Shown here in pieces: positions 24,634 through 31,781 of a stretch of 57,958 nt of DNA. The notes below the pieces were generated by a model that was not told the DNA's origin, did no database searches, and worked only from the letters and a program-made list of their open reading frames with translations. How positions within the stretch are numbered: the stretch's first letter is position 1; the number at the start of each line of letters is the position of its first letter. Location of the stretch: NCBI GenBank assembly GCA_949295755.1, contig CASFMG010000012.1, forward strand, positions 1 through 57,958. Reading direction: 5' to 3'. The position numbers and the translations under genes are program-made. The stretch comes from an uncultured Christensenella sp. (GTDB taxonomy: Bacteria; Bacillota; Clostridia; Christensenellales; UBA1242).

Positions 24634-25818
24634 ATGTATAATTTCAAATTTATTGATTTGTTTTCTGGGATAGGTGGTTTTCATCAAGCACTTCAAAACT
24701 TAGGTGGAGAATGCGTATTTGCTTCTGATATTGATAAATATGCTATAGAAACTTATAAAGGAAATTATGGCATAAATTCAGACTGCAATATTAGGAACGT
24801 AAAAGAAGAGGATATTCCACAACATGATATTTTGTGTGCAGGTTTTCCTTGTCAAGCATTTTCTAAGGCTGGACATCAAAAAGGTTTTGCTGATGAAACA
24901 AGAGGAACTTTGTTTTTTGAAATTATAAGAATATTGAAATATCATAAAACACCTTGTTTTATTTTAGAAAATGTTAGGAATTTAGCTTCTCACGATCATG
25001 GTAATACATGGAAAGTTATTAAAAATTCTCTAAAAGAATTAGGGTATGTAATAACTGAAGATCCTATCATAATAAGTCCACATCAATTAGGCGTTCCGCA
25101 AATAAGAGAAAGAGTTGTTATATTAGGAATACATAAATCTTTAGGTATAGAAAAAATAAATGTAGAATTGCCTGCATTAACTAAAAATGATGTAAATTTT
25201 TTTGATTCTGATATTTTAGAAAAAGGTAAAGTTGATAAAAAATATTATATATCAAAGCATGAAGAAATTGTTTTAAATTGCTGGGACGAATTTATTAAAG
25301 GTGTTAAAGAAAAAGTTATTGGTTTTCCAATTTTAGCTGAAGAATTTGGACAAACTTATGATTATACAATACTAGGTTATCCAAATTGGAGGATGAATTT
25401 TATAAAAAGAACAAGAGACCTTTATGAGAATAATAAAGAGTTTATAGACAATTGGTTAAAAAAATGGAATAATTTGGATACTTTTACAAATACAGAAAAG
25501 AAGTTAGAATGGCAATGTGGAAAAGATTGTTCTTCTATATGGGATGGATTTATTCAGTTTAGACCTTCTGGAATAAGAGTAAAAAGACCTACTGTTTTCC
25601 CATCACTTGTTGCTATGGTGCAAATTCCAATTATTGGTGTAGTTAAAAGAAGACTTACCCCTAGAGAAGCTGCTAGATTACAAAGTTTTCCTGATACATT
25701 TGTATGTAATAAAAATGACCATCAAGCATATAAACAATTTGGAAATGCTGTTAATGTAAAGGTTATTGAATATATGGCTAAACAAATGTTTAAAAATATT
25801 AAGAAAAATAACAATTAA
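24634..25818 (+). CDS. dcm: DNA (cytosine-5-)-methyltransferase
   Basis: 394 residues, all C5-methyltransferase motifs: I 'FIDLFSGIGGFHQAL' (SAM binding), IV 'GFPCQAFSKAG' (catalytic C73), VI 'LENV' (E112), VIII 'PQIRERV', IX 'RPSGIRVKRPTVFPSLVA', X 'YKQFGNAVNVKVIEYMA'. The region between VIII and IX (~170-290) is the target-recognition domain; specificity cannot be read. Methylates cytosine in DNA. Together with the nuclease-helicase upstream it could act as the self-protection half of a restriction-type module, or as a solitary methylase after loss of its endonuclease. The gene symbol is a family label only. Confidence 0.95.
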   Translation: MYNFKFIDLFSGIGGFHQALQNLGGECVFASDIDKYAIETYKGNYGINSDCNIRNVKEEDIPQHDILCAGFPCQAFSKAGHQKGFADETRGTLFFEIIRILKYHKTPCFILENVRNLASHDHGNTWKVIKNSLKELGYVITEDPIIISPHQLGVPQIRERVVILGIHKSLGIEKINVELPALTKNDVNFFDSDILEKGKVDKKYYISKHEEIVLNCWDEFIKGVKEKVIGFPILAEEFGQTYDYTILGYPNWRMNFIKRTRDLYENNKEFIDNWLKKWNNLDTFTNTEKKLEWQCGKDCSSIWDGFIQFRPSGIRVKRPTVFPSLVAMVQIPIIGVVKRRLTPREAARLQSFPDTFVCNKNDHQAYKQFGNAVNVKVIEYMAKQMFKNIKKNNN

Positions 25819-25840
25819 ACAAATATACTATTAATTATGT

Positions 25841-26350
25841 TCAAATAAAGTATGTATTTGGATTGATAATTTTTACTTTGCAATTTTTTTGTTTTGCATA
25901 TAAAAGTGTATTTTTCGTTCCACTTGGTTTTCCGTTCCAACAAGCAATACAAATATTAGAGTTGTTAACCATAAATTTATTTCTTTCATTCATGCAGGTT
26001 CGCGTATATTTGGGTGATAAAACAATTTTATTATCACATTGATTTAAAATATTATTATACCTTTCTTGTTGACTAAGTTTCCATTTTGATTCTTGACCTA
26101 AGCAAGGCACTACAGCAATTATTTGTATGTTGTGCTTTTTCTTTAAGTTTAATAAAATTTCAGTTCCTATCATATCAAAACCTTCCGCCATTCCACTTAA
26201 AAAAGTTTTATAACCACATTTGATAGCATTCTCAAATATAGTTTCTAAATCTTTTTTGAATTTAATACAAGATTCTTTTGTTTCATCATAACCCCATGGC
26301 AAAGATTTAGGTCTATGACCTGTAAGGCAAATTGTTTGTTCTTTTATCAT
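25841..26350 (-). CDS. SLOG-family (YspA/DUF1273-like) protein
   Basis: 169 residues. SLOG/Rossmann features: 'TICLTGHRPKSLPWGYDE' (nucleotide-binding loop after strand 1, typical for DUF1273/YpsA), 'FLSGMAEGFDMIGTEILL', 'PCLGQESKWKLSQQERYNNIL', 'CWNGKPSGTKNTLLYA'. Known: SLOG proteins bind nucleotide-derived ligands and several act as sensors or effectors in conflict systems. The GMAEGFD segment marks the YpsA-type branch. SD AAGGA before ATG 26350. Divergent from the double-HTH regulator; its promoter contains one of two repeat operators. Biological role here unknown. Confidence 0.88.
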   Translation of the reverse strand: MIKEQTICLTGHRPKSLPWGYDETKESCIKFKKDLETIFENAIKCGYKTFLSGMAEGFDMIGTEILLNLKKKHNIQIIAVVPCLGQESKWKLSQQERYNNILNQCDNKIVLSPKYTRTCMNERNKFMVNNSNICIACWNGKPSGTKNTLLYAKQKNCKVKIINPNTYFI

Positions 26351-26370
26351 AATATATCCTTTCTTTTATT

Positions 26371-26400
26371 ATTATATGTCATCATATTAGGCAGTTGCAA
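26371..26400 (-). promoter_or_regulatory. SLOG gene promoter with operator inside the spacer
   Basis: Minus strand TTGCAA (26400-26395), 18-bp spacer, TATAAT (26376-26371). The 16-bp direct-repeat copy at 26378-26393 fills the spacer, so a bound protein would block RNA polymerase. Confidence 0.65.
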
Positions 26401-26423
26401 GCATTTTGTCATCAAAATAGGCA
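26378..26423. promoter_or_regulatory. Two direct repeats GTCATCAnnnTAGGCA, 30 bp apart
   Basis: Copies at 26378-26393 and 26408-26423 differ only in the central three bases; 30-bp spacing puts them on the same DNA face. They lie between the SLOG and double-HTH genes and are the probable binding sites of the latter. Confidence 0.65.
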
Positions 26424-26432
26424 ATAATATCT

Positions 26433-26451
26433 GTAAAGTATAAAACTTTAC
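26433..26451. promoter_or_regulatory. Inverted repeat just upstream of the double-HTH gene
   Basis: GTAAAGT-ATAAA-ACTTTAC ends one base before the CGGAG ribosome site of the gene at 26461. It could be an operator or a translation-masking hairpin. Confidence 0.45.
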
Positions 26452-26460
26452 GGAGAAACT

Positions 26461-26877
26461 ATGATTGATTTTATAAAATTAGTTGAAAACATTTTGGAAG
26501 AGCAAGACAAAACTAAGCAAGATTTATTTGAAAATAAAGTTATATCGGAAAATACCTTTTTCAAATATAGACAACGCTATCCAAGTCTTAAAACTTTAAT
26601 AAATATTGCGAACTATTTAAAAGTTTCATTAGATTATTTATTTGAGTTTACTAATGAAAATCATTTTGAAGAGTATAAAGAAGAAAATTTAAAGTTTTAT
26701 GAAAATTTAATTTCTTTTATTAATGCTAAGAAAATTTCTTCTAGACAATTTTGTAAAGATTTAGGTTATGCAAAAGACAATATTCTTCGTTGGAAAAATG
26801 GAATACAACCAACTTTTCAAAGATTGCTAGAGATAGCAAAATATTTTAGATGTTCTATTGATGATTTAATTAAATAG
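26461..26877 (+). CDS. Tandem-HTH (two XRE-type domains) regulator
   Basis: 138 residues made of two helix-turn-helix units. The first is ~residues 15-62 ('KQDLFENKVISENTFFKYRQRYPSLKTLINIANYLKVSLDYLFEF'-like pattern in shortened form). The second is ~93-138 ('SRQFCKDLGYAKDNILRWKNG' ... 'RLLEIAKYFRCSIDDLI'). Each ends with the XRE hallmark 'A-x-Y-[LF]-[KR]-x-S-[LI]-D-[YD]-L'. Two DNA-binding domains in one chain would suit the two phased direct repeats upstream. Predicted repressor of the divergent SLOG gene and of itself. SD CGGAG. Confidence 0.85.
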   Translation: MIDFIKLVENILEEQDKTKQDLFENKVISENTFFKYRQRYPSLKTLINIANYLKVSLDYLFEFTNENHFEEYKEENLKFYENLISFINAKKISSRQFCKDLGYAKDNILRWKNGIQPTFQRLLEIAKYFRCSIDDLIK

Positions 26878-26955
26878 TAAAAAAACATTAACTTGGTTAA
26901 ATAACTGAATTATATATTTTTAAATTCATTTAAATTTTTTAGTATGGAGGAAACT

Positions 26956-27243
26956 ATGTTAAAAGAACAGTTTCAATATTGGTTAAAAATAAAAGGATAT
27001 AGTGAATATACTCCTAAAGGTTTACCAAGTACTGTGTATGATTATCCAAAAAGAATTGAATATATTATTTGGTATGAAAAACTAAAATCTTGGCAAGATG
27101 TTGTAATAAATATTAATAGATTATTGAAAGAATATGATGAAAATGGTATAAAATCTGAAATTGGAAAAAAATCTCATTCTGCAGTAATTAATGCTTTAAG
27201 AAGATTTAATGAATTTTGTATAGAAACAAATCAACTTATTTAG
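26956..27243 (+). CDS. Small protein, possibly related to the N-terminal SAM-like domain of integrases
   Basis: 95 residues from ATG 26956, set by GGAGG five bases upstream (the frame opens earlier at 26944). Mostly helical. The opening 'FQYWLKIKGYSEYTP' followed by 'YDYPKRIEYI' recalls the core-binding (SAM-like) domain of tyrosine recombinases, but no catalytic domain follows. Could be a stand-alone DNA-binding accessory protein or a remnant. Same strand and 78 bp after the double-HTH gene, likely co-transcribed. Confidence 0.5.
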   Translation: MLKEQFQYWLKIKGYSEYTPKGLPSTVYDYPKRIEYIIWYEKLKSWQDVVININRLLKEYDENGIKSEIGKKSHSAVINALRRFNEFCIETNQLI

Positions 27244-27253
27244 TTAATTTGTT

Positions 27254-27562
27254 TTATTTTAAAACATAAATTTTATTACCAACTTTTATTGCCTTATGAA
27301 TTACACCATTTATTGTTTGGTCTATGTATTCAGGTTTGCCATCAGAAGTTGCTCGTAAGAAAATATGGTTATTATCTTCTTCTGCTGATTCTATGTTTAT
27401 ATCTATAATGTTTTCTAATTTATTTACTTCTAGCACTTTTAGTCCTTTTTGTATTAGGTATGAACTAAATTGCCATAGTTTTTCAAACATTCCGTTTTAG
27501 TCTATGATAAAGCAAAAGTTTTGTTCAGGATAGTAACCTGTAATTCTAAAATAATTTGTCAT
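27254..27562 (-). pseudogene. ICE-type conserved small gene interrupted by an in-frame TAA
   Basis: An ATG at 27562, eight bases after AGGAGG, opens MTNYFRITGYYPEQNFCFIID, then a TAA (27499-27497). The same frame then continues (NGMFEKLWQFSSYLIQKG...) to a normal stop at 27254, ~103 codons in all. The whole translated frame matches small proteins commonly encoded in integrative/conjugative elements of Clostridia (MTNYYRI...FEKLWQFSS...GKPEYI). One base change (CAA to TAA) would explain it. The downstream half also has an ATG at 27490 but no ribosome site. Located 12 bp after the PcfJ-like gene. Confidence 0.65.
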
Positions 27563-27574
27563 AATATTTTCCTC

Positions 27575-28852
27575 CTATATGGCAAGTTGCCTTAATTGTT
27601 TATTTGCGTATGGTAACCATACTTTGTTTATAAAGTTCATAACTTTGCTATCTGGTTTTGAATTGTGGTCAGCATAACATTGTAATATTTTGTGATTTTT
27701 AAGTGAATATTCAAGCGTAACAAATGGTTTGTTAGGCTTGTTTTTGTTTCTTATGAAGAATATCAAACTTTCTTCTCTAACAAACTTTTGGTCATAGTTC
27801 ATACTACCAACGCAGTGATGAAGTTTTTTGCCTTCATACACTAAATCTTCTGAACTTGTCGGAATTATTGAAATATACACATCTTTTAAATTGTGTTGTA
27901 AAGACAAATATTTGTTTGCAATGTTTAAAAACTTTAAGTTAAATGCTTTTCTTTCTTCTTCATCTGTTTTTTGTTTTGCAGTTGTGTATTCATCAATTCG
28001 TATGTCGTGCCAACGCTTAAAGTCGTGTGGTATTTTGTTTTTGTTTTCTTGCATATTAAGTTTTAAATATTTGCAAGCATTTAAGTAATCTATATACAAA
28101 CTATCATCAATTTGTTGAGAAGTGATATAATTAAAAAATTGCTCAATGTTGCCATTAAACAATTCTTTTATTTCTCTATAATGTTCATTTTTTGAAAAGG
28201 ATTTAATAAATGTTTCTAGTTGTTGTGTTTTATCTAAATCTTTATTTTGTTTATATGCAGTAATAATGGTTGAAACATAGTAACTTTTAAGATATATTTC
28301 AAGTTTGTTTTTAATAAGCCACTTTCTAAACTGTTTATCTTTTTCAATTAGTTTTAGTATTGTTTTACTTGTAGCGTAATATTTTAAATTTAGCTTCATT
28401 AAATATTCTGCTTGTGGATATTGTTCATAAATTCGTAAATATTTTATAAAGTCTTGATAAGCGTATTCATTTGCTAAACTATATTTATATTTTTCAAATT
28501 TTAAAGCATACTCACGATTAACGATAGGTGCAAATGGATCAAAGTATGTATCATCTGCACAACCCCAATTTCCATATTCATAATATTTTGGTTCTTTTTG
28601 CAGTCCTTGTTCATACCAACCAACACTATATCCAGCAATCCAAGTGTATTCTATGTCTTTAATAAAGCAATCTTTCGAATTTACTCCGTGAATTGCAACT
28701 TGTTTACAATACCAATTTTTGCCTTTGTTTTTAACTGCAACGGTTACTTTAACAAGTTCTTTATCGTTGGTTGTAAGGTAAGCGCTCCGCCAAATGAAAC
28801 TGATAAGAGCAAGCAGTCTTATCAGTTTATTTTTTACTTTATTATTAATCCT
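27575..28852 (-). pseudogene. PcfJ-like ICE/plasmid protein, 5'-truncated
   Basis: An ATG at 28399 gives 274 residues ending in the PcfJ core: 'GKKLHHCVGSM', 'ESLIFFIRNK', 'PFVTLEYS', 'ILQCYADHN'. The same frame is open for another 151 codons upstream to a TAA at 28855-28853 and reads like real protein throughout (e.g. GWYEQGLQKEPKYYEYGNWG, YFDPFAPIVNREYALKFEKY). No ATG or ribosome site occurs in that extension. The coding-like sequence fades at a perfect hairpin (28797-28828). So the 5' end has probably been lost at the island border; a short product from 28399 may still be made. Known context: PcfJ-like genes belong to conjugative plasmids and ICEs. Confidence 0.65.
28797..28835 (+). terminator. 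Perfect 12-bp hairpin at the right island border
   Basis: AAACTGATAAGA (28797-28808), loop GCAAGCAG, TCTTATCAGTTT (28817-28828), then a T-run to 28835. Terminator-like for the plus strand although no plus-strand gene precedes it, so it may instead be an element end or a relic of the sequence lost there. Confidence 0.6.
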
Positions 28853-29320
28853 TTATTAATACATCGCAATTAAGTCCTTCATATTTTTTCTTTATCATTA
28901 TTTTAATTAATATATTTTCTAAATAAAATTAAATTTAAAATATACTAAAAAATTTATTTCCACCATTTATATGTTATAAACTTTTTATTTGTTCTGCAAA
29001 ATATTATGATCACTTTTTTGTATTTACAATTAAAATTTTGTTAAATAAAAAATAAATAATAGATATTAAACAAAAAAAATTGTTAAATAAATAAATTTAC
29101 ATAAATTTATATTTGTAAAGTTTTTATTTATTAAATTGTATTATATACGGACTATTAAATTTTATGAAAGTATTTACTTTTAAATTGAATAATTATATAA
29201 TTAATTTGAAATTTGATTTTATAAAAATTTGTATTACAATCAAAAAATATAAATCATAAAACTATGTAAACATTACATAATTAACCTCTGTAATTAAATA
29301 ATACATTAAAAGGAAATCTT
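28853..29320. other. 468-bp AT-rich intergenic region
   Basis: No gene or convincing RNA seen. Almost pure A/T, with a repeated TTGTTAAATAAA (near 29037 and 29080). It separates the accessory island from the following chromosomal-type gene; its 3' end must contain the promoter of the YgjV-GNAT gene, but no box pair stands out. Confidence 0.5.
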
Positions 29321-30634
29321 ATGAATAATTTTTATATTTCGCAAATTATAAGTATTTTTACAATAATCTTGACAATTTTAGGATTATGTCAAAAAGAAAA
29401 ATTTAAAACATTGTTATGCTTTACTTTATGTAATATAACAATGATGACAACATACTTCTTGCTCAACAGATTACTTTCTGTTATATTAGTTGTTGTTGCA
29501 ACTATAAGAACGTTAATATACTTTATTTTTGCTTTGAAAAATATAAAACCTAATGCTTTTATTTTTATTTTTTTTGAAATTATTTATGTAGCCATCTCAG
29601 TGTTTTTGTGGCACGATTATATTGACCTTCTTATGTTGACAAATTTTTGTATTGTTACATATACAACGTGGCAAGATGATATGAAAATATTAAGAATAGG
29701 ATATATCATTTCGGCAATTTTGTTAACTATTTATGACGTGTTGGTTTTTGCATATGTTAATGCTATAAGTGAAATTATTTTGCTTATTAGTTCTGTTGTT
29801 ACTTATATACATTATAATATAAAAAATAAAATTGATAATATAGTTTTGGCTTTTTATCAAGCCATTGCACCAATGTTTGATATAAATATATGTAATGAAG
29901 AAAATTGTTTTTGTATTTTTTCTAAAACCATTGTTGATTCATATAATAATTTTATTTTAATTGATAATGTTAAAAAATTAAAAATCAATAAACAAAAGCT
30001 CAACAGATATTTTAAAAAATATGGAATGTCACAAATTATATATTTACCTACTCAAAATAATGATAATATTGAATATATAATGGATTTATCTAGAAAAAAT
30101 GAACTTTTGTTTCACGATGTATGGATGAAATTAAGAACGGGATATAACCCATATATAAAAAAATGTTTATTAAAAAATGTGGAATTTAAGCAATGTAATG
30201 ATAAAAATAAAAAAGATATAATAAAAGTTTTTGATAAAGGTTTTGTACACCAAGTTGGAGATAGTATTTATAAATTCTCTAATCAATACATCGAAATTTA
30301 TGAAAAAAATATATTTTATAACTTTACAGAACATTTTAATGTACGTCCTTATATGGCCTTTTATAAAGAAAAACCTATTGCTTTAGCATTTGTTTATAGG
30401 AAAGGAACAAATGCATTTATTTGTGAAGTTACCACATTACAAAAATATAGGAATAAAGGTGTAGCCTCAAGATTAATAAAATTTATTATCTCTTCGGAAA
30501 GAAAACTAGGAATAGAAGAATTTTATTTGGTTACAGAAAAATATACTTGGCTTGAAACTTTTTATATGAAAAACGGATTTGAACCATTTTATGAAGGTTA
30601 TTGTATTAAGTTAAATAAAAAATCCAAAAAATAA
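29321..30634 (+). CDS. YgjV-type membrane domain fused to a GNAT acetyltransferase
   Basis: 437 residues. Residues ~1-165 contain six or seven hydrophobic helices with the order and loops of YgjV-family inner-membrane proteins (FTIILTILGLCQKEKFKTLL, RTLIYFIFALKNIKP, TYTTWQDDMKILRIGYI). Residues ~190-437 are cytosolic; the last ~150 are a GNAT domain with acetyl-CoA loop 'QKYRNKGVASRLIKFI' and C-terminal 'FYMKNGFEPFYEGY'. Known: YgjV proteins are uncharacterised; GNATs transfer acyl groups. Membrane-tethered acylation of a small molecule, lipid or peptide is inferred. SD AAAGGAAA. Followed by a transporter gene with its own promoter. Confidence 0.75.
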   Translation: MNNFYISQIISIFTIILTILGLCQKEKFKTLLCFTLCNITMMTTYFLLNRLLSVILVVVATIRTLIYFIFALKNIKPNAFIFIFFEIIYVAISVFLWHDYIDLLMLTNFCIVTYTTWQDDMKILRIGYIISAILLTIYDVLVFAYVNAISEIILLISSVVTYIHYNIKNKIDNIVLAFYQAIAPMFDINICNEENCFCIFSKTIVDSYNNFILIDNVKKLKINKQKLNRYFKKYGMSQIIYLPTQNNDNIEYIMDLSRKNELLFHDVWMKLRTGYNPYIKKCLLKNVEFKQCNDKNKKDIIKVFDKGFVHQVGDSIYKFSNQYIEIYEKNIFYNFTEHFNVRPYMAFYKEKPIALAFVYRKGTNAFICEVTTLQKYRNKGVASRLIKFIISSERKLGIEEFYLVTEKYTWLETFYMKNGFEPFYEGYCIKLNKKSKK

Positions 30635-30708
30635 GGTTTATTATTTTGTTGTCTTGATAAATTTTTAACCAAATCACTAGTTATAAAAATTCTATTTGAT
30701 TAATTTAA

Positions 30709-30737
30709 TTGCAAAGTAAAATGCAAATGGTTATAAT
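30709..30737 (+). promoter_or_regulatory. Promoter predicting a leaderless transcript
   Basis: TTGCAA (30709-30714), 17-bp spacer, TATAAT (30732-30737). Seven bases follow before ATG 30745, so the expected +1 coincides with the start codon, and there is no Shine-Dalgarno sequence. Confidence 0.7.
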
Positions 30738-30744
30738 ACACAAT

Positions 30745-31680
30745 ATGTGGATATATTATACAATCATTTATTCCATATTAATTGGATTCTTTGGAATATT
30801 TAAGAAAAAAGCAGTAGAAAAATCTAATGTGTTTTTTGTTGTATCACTATACAGTACAGTTGTTTTTTTATTAATAGCTATAACTAGAAGACAAAGCATA
30901 ATATTAGAAAACAATGAATTATTATTAATAATTTTAAAATCGTTTATAGTTACACTTTCTTGGACACTTGAAATAATAGCATTAAAAAATTATATGATTT
31001 CTTCCCTTCAACCTATTAGTTCAATTAAAGTTGTTATCGGGTATTTGGCAGGAATATATATTTTTCACGACTCAAATATTTGGTGGAAATATTTAGGTGT
31101 AATTATAATATTTTTTGCTTTAATTATGCTTAACAGTTTCGATACAAACAATGGCACAAAAATTTTAAAAATGAATAAGTATAAAAGTTACACAAATGCC
31201 AAAACAACAAACAATAATTATACAGCAGAATATAAAATAAAAAATAAAAGAATTCTTTCTATTGTTTGTTTTTTTGTGGCCTGCATATTATCAGAAATGT
31301 CTGCTATCTTAGATGTTTTTATAATGAAAAAAATTTCATCATCTCAAATGCAATTTTGGTTTATGCTTTTTGTTTCTATAATGTCTTGGATGATTTTATT
31401 GTTTTACAGTATAAAAAACAAATGTATTTTAATAAAAAAATCGGATTGGAAAAATCTTTACATATATATTACTGCAATAATATTAATGGTAGGAGATAGA
31501 TTTTTGTTTACGGCACTTGAAGATCCGAATGTTATGGCATCTAGAGTAACAATATTAAAACAACTTAGTATTGTAATATCAGTTATAGTAGGTTCGTTTG
31601 TATTTAATGAACCAAATTTGCAAAAAAAACTTATATGTTTAATTGTTATTATTTTAGGTATTATTATTATTTTAATCTAA
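30745..31680 (+). CDS. EamA/DMT-family transporter
   Basis: 311 residues from ATG 30745. The frame extends to a TTG at 30709, but that TTG is the -35 box, so the later ATG is taken. About ten hydrophobic helices in two five-helix halves: first ~1-130 ('SLQPISSIKVVIGYLAGIYIF' is the EamA end-of-repeat motif), second ~165-311 ('LKQLSIVISVIVGSFVFNEPN'). A ~40-residue polar loop separates them. Known: drug/metabolite transporter family; substrate unknown. Follows the YgjV-GNAT gene by 110 bp. Probable leaderless translation. Confidence 0.88.
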   Translation: MWIYYTIIYSILIGFFGIFKKKAVEKSNVFFVVSLYSTVVFLLIAITRRQSIILENNELLLIILKSFIVTLSWTLEIIALKNYMISSLQPISSIKVVIGYLAGIYIFHDSNIWWKYLGVIIIFFALIMLNSFDTNNGTKILKMNKYKSYTNAKTTNNNYTAEYKIKNKRILSIVCFFVACILSEMSAILDVFIMKKISSSQMQFWFMLFVSIMSWMILLFYSIKNKCILIKKSDWKNLYIYITAIILMVGDRFLFTALEDPNVMASRVTILKQLSIVISVIVGSFVFNEPNLQKKLICLIVIILGIIIILI

Positions 31681-31781
31681 AATATTATAAAATTTACAGT
31701 AAAAAATTATATTTTTTATAATAAAGTTTATAAAATTAATAAGTTGACAAACCCATTATGGCAAAACGTAAATATAAAAAA

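Noticed and set aside
27497..27499. TAA read as a sense codon (alternative genetic code or selenocysteine-like recoding)
   Set aside because: TAA is the normal stop of most genes in the window; a single-gene substitution in a decaying element is the simpler explanation.
17761..28852. Tyrosine-integrase-style island with a duplicated tRNA-Ser 3' end
   Set aside because: No second copy of the tRNA 3' sequence was found near the right border and the only complete recombinase is of the serine type.
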